Shown: in pieces, positions 17,727 to 26,958 of the stretch | Layout of the letters: each line of letters opens with the position of its first letter | Position numbering within the stretch: the first letter of the stretch is position 1 | Source of the DNA: Pseudorhodobacter antarcticus | GTDB lineage: Bacteria; Pseudomonadota; Alphaproteobacteria; Rhodobacterales; Rhodobacteraceae | Assembly: GCA_945860375.1 (NCBI GenBank) | Contig: CAMAQR010000009.1 | Span: 31,510 to 95,509, forward strand | DNA: 64,000 bases | Direction of reading: 5' to 3' | The notes under the pieces: generated by a model | The model's input: the letters and a program-made list of their open reading frames with translations, nothing else | Databases searched by the model: none | Told to the model about the DNA's origin: nothing | Position numbers and translations under genes: made by a program

Positions 17727-18920
17727 ATGACCGATTTTGCCGTCACCAAGACTCAGTTCCATTTGCCCGATGGCATGATCTATCTGGACGGCAACTCGTT
17801 GGGCCCACTGCCACTGGCCACCGCCGCGCGCGTGGCGCAGACGGTCACGGCGGAATGGGGCGACATGCTGATCACCGGCTGGAACAAAGCCGGCTGGATG
17901 GACAAACCAATGCGGGTGGGCGACCGCATCGCGCGGCTGATCGGGGCAGAGGCCGGCCATGTGGTGATGGGCGACACCCTGTCGATCAAGGTCTATCAGG
18001 CGCTGGCATCCTGCCTTGAAATGAACCCGGCGCGCCGGGTGATCCTGTCCGATACCGGCAACTTCCCATCCGATCTGTATATGGCTGAGGGGCTATGTCG
18101 CACCTTGGGCGATGGCTACACCCTGAGAACTGTCGCCCCCGAGGATGTTCTGGACGCAATCGACGACACGGTCGCAGTGACGATGATCACCGAGGTCGAT
18201 TACCGCACCGGGCGGCGTCACGACATGGCCGCGATCACCGAACGGGCGCATCAGCATGGCGCTTTGGCGATCTGGGATCTGGCCCACAGCGCAGGCGCGT
18301 TTCAGGTTGAACTGGCCAAGTGCAACGTCGATTTCGCGGTGGGTTGCACTTATAAATACCTGAACTCCGGCCCGGGTGGCCCCGCGTTCATCTATGTTGC
18401 CCCCCGCCATGCCGACACCGCGCGTCCGGCGCTGTCGGGTTGGCAAGGCCACGCAGCACCCTTTGCCTTTGATCTGGACTACCGCCCTGCCACTGGCGCG
18501 GAACGCATGCGCGTCGGCACCCCGCCGATCCTGCAATTGGCAGCATTGGAGGCCAGTCTGGACATCTGGGACACCGTCGATATGCCCGCCCTGCGCGCAG
18601 CATCCCTGGCCCTGACCGACCGTTACATCACGGGGATTGAGGCCACTTGCCCGACCCTGACCCTTGCCACGCCGCGCGACCACCCACAGCGCGGCAGTCA
18701 GGTCAGTTTCCGCCACCCTGAAGGCTACGCCATCATGCAAGCGATGATCGCGCGCGGGGTGATCGGCGATTTCCGCGCGCCCGATATCATCCGCTGCGGC
18801 TTTACGCCCCTGTTCATCGACGCACAGGACGTTGATAACGCAGTGAAAATCATCTCCGACATCATGAAAAACAGCCTCTGGGACCGCCCCGAGTACAAAA
18901 CCCGCGCCAAAGTGACCTGA
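17727..18920 (+). CDS. kynU: kynureninase
   Basis: The 397-residue PLP enzyme hydrolyses L-kynurenine to anthranilate and alanine. The start MTDFAVTKTQF follows GCAGGAGAAAACC. Key parts are IYLDGNSLGPLP at the N-terminus, the Asp of WDLAHSAGAF that contacts the PLP ring nitrogen, and the Schiff-base lysine at residue 210 in CTYKYLNSGPGGPAF, the diagnostic kynureninase block. It heads an operon with a GNAT enzyme (one-base overlap) and tryptophan 2,3-dioxygenase. A palindrome upstream matches the one in front of the anthranilate CoA-pathway genes, so its product is probably fed straight into that pathway. Confidence 0.95.
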   Translation: MTDFAVTKTQFHLPDGMIYLDGNSLGPLPLATAARVAQTVTAEWGDMLITGWNKAGWMDKPMRVGDRIARLIGAEAGHVVMGDTLSIKVYQALASCLEMNPARRVILSDTGNFPSDLYMAEGLCRTLGDGYTLRTVAPEDVLDAIDDTVAVTMITEVDYRTGRRHDMAAITERAHQHGALAIWDLAHSAGAFQVELAKCNVDFAVGCTYKYLNSGPGGPAFIYVAPRHADTARPALSGWQGHAAPFAFDLDYRPATGAERMRVGTPPILQLAALEASLDIWDTVDMPALRAASLALTDRYITGIEATCPTLTLATPRDHPQRGSQVSFRHPEGYAIMQAMIARGVIGDFRAPDIIRCGFTPLFIDAQDVDNAVKIISDIMKNSLWDRPEYKTRAKVT

Positions 18921-19393
18921 TGGCCCCGGTGATCCGCCCTTACGCAGCCGAAGACCGCGCCGCGATGGCGATGGTCTACCACCGGGCCATCCGCGAAGGG
19001 GCAGTGGCGCATTACTCGCAGGCGGAACGTGAGGCTTGGGCAAAAACCCCCGAACCCGATTGGACCATCCCCGACAAGCTGCTGGCCCAGTGGTGCTATG
19101 TCGCCGAAGAAGACGGCAGCATGACCGGATTCATGTCGATGGACCCGACAGGCTATCTGGATATGGCTTTCGTGATCCCCGAGGTCATGGGCAAGGGCAC
19201 AGCCGCAGCGCTTTATGACACTCTGATGGCCCGGGCGCGGGCCGAAGGCCTGACCCGGTTCACTGTGCGCGCGGCGCATCAGTCCAACCGCTTTCTGGCC
19301 CGGCGCGGTTGGACGGTTGACCAGTTTGAACGCTACGCAACCGACGGGCAGGTTTACGACCTGTTCCAGATGTCGCTGGACGCAACATCATGA
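18920..19393 (+). CDS. GNAT-family N-acetyltransferase inside the kynurenine operon
   Basis: A 157-residue Gcn5-related acetyltransferase. The N-terminus VIRPYAAEDRAAMAMVYHRAI and the acetyl-CoA pyrophosphate loop in VIPEVMGKGTAAALYDTL are typical, as is the late ARAEGLTRFTVRAAHQSNRFLARRGW segment. The ATG shares one base with the kynU stop, and kynA follows after 134 bases, so it sits between two enzymes of tryptophan catabolism. Possible roles are acetylation of an amine intermediate such as kynurenine or anthranilate, or detoxification. The substrate cannot be deduced, and an unrelated amino-acid acetyltransferase cannot be excluded. Confidence 0.85.
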   Translation: MAPVIRPYAAEDRAAMAMVYHRAIREGAVAHYSQAEREAWAKTPEPDWTIPDKLLAQWCYVAEEDGSMTGFMSMDPTGYLDMAFVIPEVMGKGTAAALYDTLMARARAEGLTRFTVRAAHQSNRFLARRGWTVDQFERYATDGQVYDLFQMSLDATS

Positions 19394-19527
19394 CCCCCGC
19401 CCTGTGCCGCCCCTCGGCTTGGGCCTGCCTGTGGCGCACCATGGGCAGCCTGTCAGTGCTGAGCTGCCGTTCGTTTCCGTTGTGATGATGCCGCCCCTTG
19501 GGGCCAGGTTTTACAAAAGGAAATCCA

Positions 19528-20388
19528 ATGACCACCGATCCCAAATGCCCAATGCACACAGCCTATGACCCCTCGGGCGACGGCGCGCAGATGTCGTTTG
19601 ACGGGCGCATGTCCTATGGCGACTATCTGCACATCGACCAGATTTTAACCGCACAAAGCCTGTTGACCGGCGCGCATGACGAGATGCTGTTCATCATTCA
19701 GCACCAAACGTCCGAGCTGTGGATGAAGCTGGCACTGCACGAATTGAACGCCGCCCGCGTGGCCATCGCCGCCGGTCGCGCGCCAGAGGCGTTCAAGATG
19801 CTGGCCCGCATCAGCCGCATCTTTGAACAACTGAACAACGCCTGGGATGTGCTGCGGACGATGACTCCGTCGGATTACACCACCTTCCGCGAAGGATTGG
19901 GGCAGTCGTCGGGCTTTCAATCCACCCAATACCGGCTGATCGAATACGCGGTCGGCAACCGCAATCTGGCAATGTTGAAACCCCATGCCCACCGCGCCGA
20001 TCTGACAGCATTGCTTGAGGCGGAACTGGCCCGGCCAAGTCTTTACGATGAGGCGCTGCACCATCTGGCCCGCGCGGGTCTGCCAGTGCCCGCCGAAATC
20101 CTGTCCCGCGATCTGCGTCAGCCTTGGGTCGCCCATGACGGGGTGCGCGCGGTTTGGGAAACCGTCTACCGCGACCCCACCCGCTATTGGCAGGCCTATG
20201 AGTTGGCTGAAAAGCTGGTGGATTTTGAGGATTACTTCCGCCGCTGGCGCTTTAACCATGTCACCACAGTGGAACGGGTGATTGGCTTCAAACGGGGCAC
20301 CGGCGGGACTTCGGGCGTGTCTTACCTACGCCGGATGCTGGAAGTGCAACTGTTCCCAGAGCTTTGGCATCTGCGCACGACTCTGTGA
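19528..20388 (+). CDS. kynA: tryptophan 2,3-dioxygenase
   Basis: This 286-residue heme enzyme opens the indole ring of L-tryptophan to N-formylkynurenine. The start [11 protein letters not shown] follows AAAAGGAAATCC; an upstream in-frame start covers the ribosome site and is not used. The tell-tale segments are [35 protein letters not shown] (active-site His and substrate-binding residues) and the C-terminal [21 protein letters not shown] with the proximal heme histidine. It closes the kynU operon and is followed by a strong terminator. A separate kynurenine formamidase gene is not in this operon; a cyclase-family hydrolase at 53668-54456 is a candidate. Confidence 0.96.
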   Translation: MTTDPKCPMHTAYDPSGDGAQMSFDGRMSYGDYLHIDQILTAQSLLTGAHDEMLFIIQHQTSELWMKLALHELNAARVAIAAGRAPEAFKMLARISRIFEQLNNAWDVLRTMTPSDYTTFREGLGQSSGFQSTQYRLIEYAVGNRNLAMLKPHAHRADLTALLEAELARPSLYDEALHHLARAGLPVPAEILSRDLRQPWVAHDGVRAVWETVYRDPTRYWQAYELAEKLVDFEDYFRRWRFNHVTTVERVIGFKRGTGGTSGVSYLRRMLEVQLFPELWHLRTTL

Positions 20389-20460
20389 TTATTTTCATTT
20401 TGCAACCTTCGGGCTTTGACGATGTTTCCAGGCTGATCTAGCGTCGAATCAAGAGAATCC

Positions 20461-20485
20461 GGGCAGCCTGCAACGGCTGCCCCTT
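20461..20485 (+). terminator. intrinsic terminator of the kynU-GNAT-kynA operon
   Basis: GGGCAGCC at 20461-20468 and GGCTGCCC at 20475-20482 pair perfectly around TGCAAC, followed by CTTT. It lies 72 bases after the kynA stop and just before the next gene, whose start follows at 20502. Confidence 0.65.
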
Positions 20486-20501
20486 TGTGATGGGCTCATG
20501 C

Positions 20502-21431
20502 ATGCGTTTTCTGACGGTAAAGATCCTGACGGCCACGGCGCTGTCTTTGACGCTTGCGGCTTGTGTGCCCGGGGCACCGATGCCCGGTGCGACCGGCGCC
20601 ATTGTTGCCCCGCCAACACCAAAACCCGGCGAAAACGCGGTGCTTTATGCCGCTCGCAATGATGGCAGCTTTGTTGTCCCGGCCGTTCCCGTCGAACAGG
20701 TGCCGGTGGACTTTCAGCGTCAGGATGTGGCTTTCACCACCGCCGAACCCGTGGGCACCGTGATCATCAGCCCCGGCGAAAAGCATCTTTATCTTGTCAC
20801 AGGCAAGAACAAGGCCACCCGTTATGGCATTTCGGTTGGCAAGGCTGGTTTTGAATGGGCGGGTGAGGCGTTGATCACCTCGCGCCAGAACTGGCCGATG
20901 TGGACACCGCCGCCAGAGATGATCGAACGCAAACCTGAACTGTTGCAATGGGAAAAGGGTCAGCCCGGCGGGCCGACCAATCCCTTGGGCGCGCGGGCCT
21001 TGTACCTGACCACCAATGGTATCGACTACGGCTACCGCATCCACGGCACCCCCGAATGGAGTTCGATCGGCAAGAACGCCTCTTCGGGCTGTATCCGCAT
21101 GATCAATCAAGACGTGATGGACCTTTACGGCCGGGTGCAGGACGGGGCCAAGGTTGTGGTGCTGAATGCCGATGGCAGCTATCCCAAGAGCCTGAAACTG
21201 CCGCCGAAGCCGACGGTCAAAAAGAAGGCGGATCCTGTCACCAATGCTCCGGCAGCCCCCGCCCTGATCGTGCCAAAGCCCGCCGTGATGCCGGCGCCGA
21301 TCATCACCGGGGTCGTTCCGACATCGCCGGTTGTCGCACCCGCCGCGGTTGCACCGGTTGTGGTCCCGGCTGCGGACACACCACCCCCAGTCTGTTTGGT
21401 GCCGTTGGTGAACGGCGTCTGCCCGGCGTAA
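20502..21431 (+). CDS. L,D-transpeptidase (YkuD-domain) lipoprotein
   Basis: A 309-residue cell-envelope enzyme. The leader MRFLTVKILTATALSL ends in the lipobox LAAC. The YkuD domain (about residues 70-220) contains VGTVIISPGEKHLYLV, RYGISVGKAGFEWAG and the active-site block IHGTPEWSSIGKNASSGCIRM, with the catalytic cysteine in SGCIRM. Such enzymes make 3-3 peptidoglycan cross-links or attach proteins to peptidoglycan. The C-terminal 80 residues are a low-complexity Pro/Ala/Val tail with Lys patches and two late cysteines (PPVCLVPLVNGVCPA) that could form a disulfide. It is likely anchored in a membrane facing the periplasm. Confidence 0.9.
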   Translation: MRFLTVKILTATALSLTLAACVPGAPMPGATGAIVAPPTPKPGENAVLYAARNDGSFVVPAVPVEQVPVDFQRQDVAFTTAEPVGTVIISPGEKHLYLVTGKNKATRYGISVGKAGFEWAGEALITSRQNWPMWTPPPEMIERKPELLQWEKGQPGGPTNPLGARALYLTTNGIDYGYRIHGTPEWSSIGKNASSGCIRMINQDVMDLYGRVQDGAKVVVLNADGSYPKSLKLPPKPTVKKKADPVTNAPAAPALIVPKPAVMPAPIITGVVPTSPVVAPAAVAPVVVPAADTPPPVCLVPLVNGVCPA

Positions 21432-21452
21432 TCACGCCAAGTCAAGAAACAC

Positions 21453-21480
21453 AAAAGCCGCCCCTCGGGGCGGCTTTTCG
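21453..21480 (+). terminator. intrinsic terminator after the L,D-transpeptidase gene
   Basis: AAAAGCCGCCCC and GGGGCGGCTTTT form a perfect stem with a tiny loop, followed by CGTTTT. It lies between convergent genes and can act in both directions. Confidence 0.85.
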
Positions 21481-21508
21481 TTTTGAATCAAATGATTGAC
21501 CAGCGGCT

Positions 21509-22192
21509 CTAAAGCCATCTGTCATAGTCGCTGACCAACAGATGCGTGGGTGCCACATCTTCTTCAATCTCGGCAAAGCGACCAATCGGCTCGCGAAAGA
21601 CGTTGTCTGTGACGTCATCGTTCACCGTCGACACCTCGCCGATCAACACATCGCCACCTTCGCCCCAAAAGGCATGCCAGTCGCCGGGCATCAGGGTGAC
21701 GGATTCTCCGGGTGCCAGTTTCAACTTCTCGCCGGGCGCAAAGCGACGCTCGATCCCATCGCATCGCACCAGCCCCCCCTTGTCGTCCGCAAAATGTCCT
21801 GCGTCGTTCGACCCGAAAAGTTCAACCACCAAAGTCGCGCCACCGCGATTGATGATGTCTTCGGCCTTGATGACATGGGTGTGCATTGGCGAAAGCTGAT
21901 CCTGCCGCGAAATCAGCAGCTTTTCAGCATAGCACATGCCGCCGCCGCGCTGCAAATCGGCCAGCGATCCATTGCGCAAAGTGAACAGAAACAGCCCCAT
22001 CTGATCAAACCGGCCCTGACCGTAATCGGTGATGTCCCAGCCGCAGCGCCCTGAAATCACGCGGGCAGCGATGCCGGCATTGGCTTTGAACTGGTCTGGC
22101 GTCCAATTGGCAAAGGGCGGCAGCACAAAGCCATAATGGCGGATCATCTCATCCGCAGCGGCCATGATGTCGTTGATGCGAGAGCGTTTCAT
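21509..22192 (-). CDS. D-lyxose/D-mannose isomerase-like cupin (YdaE family)
   Basis: A 227-residue cupin-fold sugar isomerase. The start at 22192 gives MKRSRINDIMAAADEMI; an upstream in-frame extension lacks similarity. Metal-binding residues are seen in LSPMHTHVIKAEDIINRGGATLVVEL (His-His-Glu pattern) and in VTLMPGDWHAFWGEG, as expected for D-lyxose ketol-isomerase, which interconverts D-lyxose with D-xylulose and D-mannose with D-fructose using Mn. No sugar transporter or kinase is adjacent, so the physiological substrate is open. Confidence 0.8.
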   Translation of the reverse strand: MKRSRINDIMAAADEMIRHYGFVLPPFANWTPDQFKANAGIAARVISGRCGWDITDYGQGRFDQMGLFLFTLRNGSLADLQRGGGMCYAEKLLISRQDQLSPMHTHVIKAEDIINRGGATLVVELFGSNDAGHFADDKGGLVRCDGIERRFAPGEKLKLAPGESVTLMPGDWHAFWGEGGDVLIGEVSTVNDDVTDNVFREPIGRFAEIEEDVAPTHLLVSDYDRWL

Positions 22193-22809
22193 GGTGTTGA
22201 TCCTGACAGGTTTGCGTGGATTACAAGGTTGATACAAGCCCGGGCAACCGCCAGTAAAGCGCAAACCGCGCGGTTTCCCTAGGCTATTTCTGCGGGGCAA
22301 TCGGCTTGCCCATGGTCAAGCTGCGATCCTGATGGCGCCCCTTTACCTTGTCAGGTCGTACGGGCCTGAAAAGGCCCAGAACTTGTGCTGGAACAGACCG
22401 CCCCAAGGACAGTTTATGACCATTGCAACAAGCTGCCAGTCTCTGCCTCGTGGCAGAATTGTGAAAGCAATCGGCGGTCACCAGACACGGCTCTGGTCGT
22501 ACCGCCTCATATCCGGCCTTTTTGGCGATGCCCTCAGGCCGGGCCAGCGATGGGTTTATTCAACGCCGAGCTACCACCATAATGCGCCAGTTCATCCGTG
22601 ATCACAGAGCTGTCCGCGCCAGTGCGCCTCCCCAGCGCCGACCGAAGATGTAATCTTGGGAAAGTTGCGCTTGGTTTCAGGTCTTGCTCCGCACAAACAA
22701 AGCTGTCCCCGAGGCAACGACTGTCTGCCACACTGCGCCCCTTGCCCATTCAACACAGGTTGACGCAAGGCCACTACAGCCCGGCAAGAATAGCCGGACC
22801 AACCAAGGA
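22193..22809. other. 617-base non-coding stretch with a possible IS5-family terminus
   Basis: No convincing gene is present. On the minus strand near 22551-22567 the sequence GGCGTTGAATAAACCCA resembles the GGnTTTGTTGAATAAA ends of IS903/IS5-group elements, followed by short open stretches with no transposase motif. If real, it is a small remnant without a partner end or target duplication that I can find. The rest shows no hairpin, tRNA or repeat I can name. Confidence 0.35.
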
Positions 22810-23580
22810 TCAGCGTGCGGCCCAGCCGCGGACCGCATCCCCAAAGGCCTGAAACAGCGGCCGCGACACCGGGTCTTGCGCCGCGTTCCATTCGGGGTGC
22901 CACTGCACCGACAAGGTGAACCCCGGCGCATCGGCCACGTAAATCGCCTCCGGGGTGCCATCGGTGGCAAGGCCGTCGATGACAATGCGCGATCCCGCCC
23001 GCGCGATGCCCTGACCGTGCAGGGTATTGGTCATCACCAGACCGGCCCCAAGCAGCCGCGCGAACACGCCGTCTTCGGTGAACTGCACGGCATGGCGCAG
23101 CGCGAACTGCTCTTCCATAGTGCCATCGGGCGGCATGCGGTGGTTGATCCGCCCCGGCAGATCGCGAATTTCGGGGTGCAGTGTGCCTCCCATTGCCACA
23201 TTCACCTCTTGAAAGCCCCGGCAAATGCCCAGAAACGGCTGACCGCTCTCCACACAAGCCCGGATCAGCGGCAGAGTGATGGCATCGCGGTTGCGGTCAA
23301 AGGCGCCATGGGCCGGGGTTTCATCCTCGCCGTATTCCGATGGGTGAACATTCGGACGCCCCCCGGTCAGCAAGAACCCATCGCAGGCCGACAGCAGTTC
23401 ATCCACCGTCGCATAGCGCGGATCGCAGGGCACGATCATCGGCACACAGCCCGCCACGTCCGACACGGCGCAAGAGTTGATATGCCCCGACGCGTGCACC
23501 GCATAACGGTCACTCATCATGTAGGAATTGCCGATGATCCCCACGATGGGGCGTTTGAGTTTGGGTTGGGGTTTGGGCAT
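22810..23580 (-). CDS. gamma-glutamyl-gamma-aminobutyrate hydrolase family protein (class I glutamine amidotransferase, PuuD-like)
   Basis: A 256-residue peptidase C26/class I amidotransferase. The nucleophile elbow is LGICRGFQEVNVAMGGTL, and the catalytic His/Glu pair is in SVQWHPEWNA. IVGIIGNSY at the N-terminus and DGFLLTGGRPNVHPSEYGE also match the PuuD group, which cleaves gamma-Glu-GABA in the putrescine route; relatives hydrolyse other gamma-glutamyl amides. No puu genes are nearby, so the assignment stops at family level. Confidence 0.88.
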   Translation of the reverse strand: MPKPQPKLKRPIVGIIGNSYMMSDRYAVHASGHINSCAVSDVAGCVPMIVPCDPRYATVDELLSACDGFLLTGGRPNVHPSEYGEDETPAHGAFDRNRDAITLPLIRACVESGQPFLGICRGFQEVNVAMGGTLHPEIRDLPGRINHRMPPDGTMEEQFALRHAVQFTEDGVFARLLGAGLVMTNTLHGQGIARAGSRIVIDGLATDGTPEAIYVADAPGFTLSVQWHPEWNAAQDPVSRPLFQAFGDAVRGWAAR

Positions 23581-23737
23581 GGGTTGGCCGGGTACTCACT
23601 GCATTTGGTGTATCATAGCAGCCGGGCCGCGAAGGTGAAGGGGCGCTGACGCACAAGCGGCGTGCTCACCCGCATGTGACTTGCCTTCCAGCGGCAAGAA
23701 GGTGGCACAGGGGGTCATCAGACACAGGAGTCCAAAA

Positions 23738-24064
23738 ATGTCGCGTTTCACCCTGACCCTCGCCCTTGCCGCCGCCATCGCCCTTCCGGCAGTGGCGCAA
23801 ACCGCCGATGCGCCGTCCACCATGGCCTATCAACAGGCAATGGATGCGATGATGGCGGGCATGATGGTGCCCTTCACCGGCAACGCCGATCTCGATTTCA
23901 TCAAGGGCATGGTGCCGCACCATCAAGGTGCTGTCGATAATGCCCGCATCGTGCTGCAATACGGCACCGATCCCGAGGTGCGCAAATTTGCCGAAGCCGT
24001 GATTGCGGCGCAAGAAGCAGAGATCATCTGGATGAACGCGTGGCTGGCCAAGAACGGCGGCTGA
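23738..24064 (+). CDS. DUF305-family exported protein (CopM-like)
   Basis: A 108-residue protein with a cleavable signal peptide ([21 protein letters not shown]). The mature part is one DUF305 helical bundle: [15 protein letters not shown] and the signature [21 protein letters not shown], then [23 protein letters not shown]. The Met-rich and His-His pattern has been linked to periplasmic copper binding in CopM of cyanobacteria. The ATG at 23738 follows ACAGGAGTCC. It ends before a clear terminator and is likely a single-gene unit. Confidence 0.85.
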   Translation: MSRFTLTLALAAAIALPAVAQTADAPSTMAYQQAMDAMMAGMMVPFTGNADLDFIKGMVPHHQGAVDNARIVLQYGTDPEVRKFAEAVIAAQEAEIIWMNAWLAKNGG

Positions 24065-24070
24065 AGAAAC

Positions 24071-24100
24071 GGCGGTCGCGGGAAACCTGCGACCGCCTTT
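24071..24100 (+). terminator. intrinsic terminator of the DUF305 gene
   Basis: GGCGGTCGC at 24071-24079 pairs with GCGACCGCC at 24089-24097 across a nine-base loop, followed by TTT. It begins seven bases after the stop codon. Confidence 0.8.
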
Positions 24101-24124
24101 ACCGACACTCTGACTAAAATTTGT

Positions 24125-24145
24125 TTCATCTTGGCTTAAATATCC
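24125..24145 (-). repeat. dispersed intergenic element between DUF305 and EamA genes
   Basis: The plus strand reads TTCATCTTGGCTTAAATATCC, identical over the 21-base core to the copy at 12478-12498. Its orientation is opposite to the preceding gene, the only clear exception among the copies found. Confidence 0.65.
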
Positions 24146-24286
24146 GTCTTTTCTGCGCGACCTGTCTGCCCCACAAACGCAGGCCGCGCTCGCGTCATCC
24201 GCCCTTGCTATCACCTGTCGCAAACAGGATGGACCGCCCCCGGCGCAGCCCCTAGACAGGGCAGGCCCGTCCGGCGAAAGGTTCCC

Positions 24287-25180
24287 ATGTCCGCTCCCCC
24301 TGCCCGCCCGATCATCGGTGTTGCCCTGATGCTGGGAGCCATGGCCAGCCTGCCGTTGATAGACGTTTTTGCCAAGCTTCTGGGTCAACAGAGCGTCCCG
24401 ATCTTGCAAATCGTTTGGGCCCGGATGGCTTTTGGCGCGGCGGTGACGCTGCCTTTGGCATGGCGGCACACGGGGGCGCGCGGGCTGACGCCGGACCGCC
24501 CGATCTACCACAGCTTTCGGGCGACCTTCCTGATCCTCGCGACGTTTTGTTTCTTTTTGTCCCTGAAATTTCTGCCGATCGCCGATGCGCTGGCGATCTT
24601 CTTTGTCCAACCGCTGGTGGTGACCGTGCTGTCGGCGCTGGTGCTGCGCGAACAGGTTGGCCCGCGTCGCTGGGGCGCGGTGGTGGTCGGCTTCATCGGC
24701 ACTCTGATCATCATCCGCCCCGGTTTCGCCGAGGTGAACCCCGGATCAGGACTGGCCTTGGCTGCAGGCACGTTTCTGGCGTTCTATTTCGTGATGACGC
24801 GCAAGATTGCAGGGTCAGCCCCCGCGATGGTGACCACATTCCAGACCAATGCGGTGGGGGCGGCCCTGATCACGCTGGCGATGCCGTTCTTGTGGCACAC
24901 ACCGACGCCAACCCAATGGGCGATGTTTGCGGGGCTGGGCACGGTGGCCACGCTGGGCCATTTTCTGATCGTGCGCGCTTATGATTTCGCCGAGGCCTCG
25001 CTGTTGGCCCCCTTGGCCTATACCGAGATGATCATGGCCACCGTGCTGGGCTGGTGGTTCTTTGGCGACTTCCCCGATGGCTGGACCCTGCTGGGCGTCA
25101 GCATCCTGATCGCCTGCGCGCTTTACATCTCGTGGCGCGAACGGGCGGGTGCCGCAGCGCGGACTCCGGCCAAAACCTAG
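24287..25180 (+). CDS. EamA/DMT-superfamily permease
   Basis: A 297-residue drug/metabolite transporter with ten predicted membrane helices in two EamA repeats. Repeat one runs from GVALMLGAMASLPLIDVFAK to VVGFIGTLIIIRPGF, and repeat two from GLALAAGTFLAFYFVMTRKIAG to WTLLGVSILIACALYISWRE. Conserved glycine/proline points (FVQPLVVTVLSALVLREQVG and PLAYTEMIMATVLGWWFFGDFPD) are typical of the RhaT/YdcZ-like exporters common in Rhodobacterales. Substrate unknown. The start at 24287 follows AAAGGTTCCC. Confidence 0.88.
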   Translation: MSAPPARPIIGVALMLGAMASLPLIDVFAKLLGQQSVPILQIVWARMAFGAAVTLPLAWRHTGARGLTPDRPIYHSFRATFLILATFCFFLSLKFLPIADALAIFFVQPLVVTVLSALVLREQVGPRRWGAVVVGFIGTLIIIRPGFAEVNPGSGLALAAGTFLAFYFVMTRKIAGSAPAMVTTFQTNAVGAALITLAMPFLWHTPTPTQWAMFAGLGTVATLGHFLIVRAYDFAEASLLAPLAYTEMIMATVLGWWFFGDFPDGWTLLGVSILIACALYISWRERAGAAARTPAKT

Positions 25181-25607
25181 GCCCAAGACAGACCTCCTCT
25201 CCTGTTGCGGGTCTGCATCAAGACGTTTCCACCCCCACGCTGGCCAACCCGCCAAGCGGCTTTGGCCTTTCGCAGTCCTTCTTGCGATGAAGCCCCGCCA
25301 ACTGGCATCGGGCGGCGGCTGGTCACCGACAACCGCCCCAACAGTTTCGCACAGTCTGCGGGCGGGACCACATGCTGAAAAGCCAAAGCTGGCGCGGCAG
25401 GGTGGGCGCGGCTTATCCGGGCAAAAGCGCCTGAATCGGGCTGGACACGGGCCTTGGCTTTGGTGGCAGCGGATTGGATGCGGGCTTTGGCGCCGATGCG
25501 GTTTCGACACCGCCGCCACTGCAGCCAACACCGACACAGGCTTATCACCAAGGGCGTTCGGCCGTCATGGTCCATATCTCTTGGTTGGGGGTCACCTTGC
25601 CCCCCGC
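25181..25607. other. 427-base stretch with no recognised feature
   Basis: It lies between convergent genes (EamA and the class V aminotransferase). Several open frames exist on both strands but all have the Arg/Pro/Ala-rich composition of shadows of GC-rich DNA, without motifs or ribosome sites. It contains no clear hairpin with a T-run. It may be decayed coding sequence, which I cannot show. Confidence 0.5.
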
Positions 25608-26813
25608 TTACGCCCGCGCTGCCACCACCCCCGCCGCCGCCGCCAGAGCCCCCGGCCCATGCGGGATGCCCAAGGCGATCATCCCCGCCTCCATCACCGC
25701 CAACGCGCCCAAAGTCATATGGGCGTTCACATGGCCCATATGCGCCACCCTCAGAAAGCCGTGATAGGCCGGATCACCGGGTGCTGCCATGCCCAGCCCG
25801 ATGCCAAGCGTCACCCCGGCCTTATGCTCCGTCCATTCCCGCAGCCGGGTCGCATCGGGTGCGCCAAACCGCGCCGCCGTCACTGAACGGCCCCGGTCGG
25901 CGACTTGGGTCACGTTCAGCGCAATCGCCGGATTGCCCGCGCTCCATGCGTCAAACGCCGCCCAGACAGAACGCGCCAGCGCCTCGTGGCGCGCCCAGAC
26001 GGCGGGCAGACCCTCCTCGTGCAGCAGCATGGTCAGCGCCTCACGCAGACCGAACAGATGATGCGTGGGTGCGGTGCCGTTCCACAATTGCCAAAACTCA
26101 GTGCCATCGGCGCGCGGGGTCCAGTCCCAATAAGGGCTGCGCAGATCGGCACCGCGCGTCGCCAACCGCGCCTTTTCCGAAAACCAGACAAAGCCCATGC
26201 CGGGCGGCGTCATCAGCCCCTTCTGGCTGGCCGCGACCGTCACATCAACGCCCCAGGCGTCCATGTGATACTCATCACAGGCCATGCTGGCGATGCAATC
26301 CACCGCAAGCAACGCCGGATGCCCCGCGGCGTCCATCGCCGCCCGCAAAGCCACGACATCGGTGCGAATGGTGCTGGCGGTATCGACATGGGTGGTCAGC
26401 ACTGCCTTGATGCGGTGCTCGGGATCCGCCCGCAACACCGCTTCGACGCGGCCCATATCAACGGGGCTGGACTTGCCGAAATCCAGCAGTTGTACGTCAA
26501 TCCCCATCGCGCGGGCCGAAGCCGCCCAAGACAGCCCGAACTGCCCGGTCGCAATCACCATGGCCCGGTCGCCGCGTGAGAACAGGTTGGCGTTGGCCGC
26601 CTCCCAGATCGCGTGGCCGTTGCCGATATAGGCCGCCACGCTTTGCGTGGTTCCTGCCAGTGCGCGCAAATCCGGCCACAGCGAGGCCACCAGATCATGT
26701 AACCCACCCTCGTAAATGTTGGGGGCGGCGCGGTGCATCGCGGCCAGCACCCGGTCTGGCATGACCGAGGGGCCGGGAATGGCGAGATAGGGGCGACCAT
26801 TGGCTAGCGTCAT
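25608..26813 (-). CDS. class V PLP aminotransferase (serine--glyoxylate / alanine--glyoxylate type)
   Basis: A 401-residue fold-type I enzyme. The start MTLANGRPYLAIPGPSVMPDR follows a TTGGAGCC site and gives the family-typical IPGPS-P opening. AAYIGNGHAIWEAANANL binds the cofactor phosphate, LLAVDCIASMACDEYHMD holds the pyridine-nitrogen Asp, and the Schiff-base Lys is in AASQKGLMTPPGMGFVW. The WNGTAPTHHLFGLREAL segment is also typical. Family members use glyoxylate or pyruvate as amino acceptor in photorespiratory or serine-cycle metabolism, or act on purine-derived ureidoglycine. It is divergent from the ABC exporter. Confidence 0.88.
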   Translation of the reverse strand: MTLANGRPYLAIPGPSVMPDRVLAAMHRAAPNIYEGGLHDLVASLWPDLRALAGTTQSVAAYIGNGHAIWEAANANLFSRGDRAMVIATGQFGLSWAASARAMGIDVQLLDFGKSSPVDMGRVEAVLRADPEHRIKAVLTTHVDTASTIRTDVVALRAAMDAAGHPALLAVDCIASMACDEYHMDAWGVDVTVAASQKGLMTPPGMGFVWFSEKARLATRGADLRSPYWDWTPRADGTEFWQLWNGTAPTHHLFGLREALTMLLHEEGLPAVWARHEALARSVWAAFDAWSAGNPAIALNVTQVADRGRSVTAARFGAPDATRLREWTEHKAGVTLGIGLGMAAPGDPAYHGFLRVAHMGHVNAHMTLGALAVMEAGMIALGIPHGPGALAAAAGVVAARA

Positions 26814-26958
26814 CTGCGGCTCCAAAACTGATACGCCATGGCTACGCAATGCCCCGGGCATGGTCAATGCACCGCCGACGCGGACAGCGCCTGCCTTGCA
26901 CCCTCGTGCCCTGCGGGATAAACCAAGGCAACCCAGCTCAGCGACAGGCCCTGCCCCC

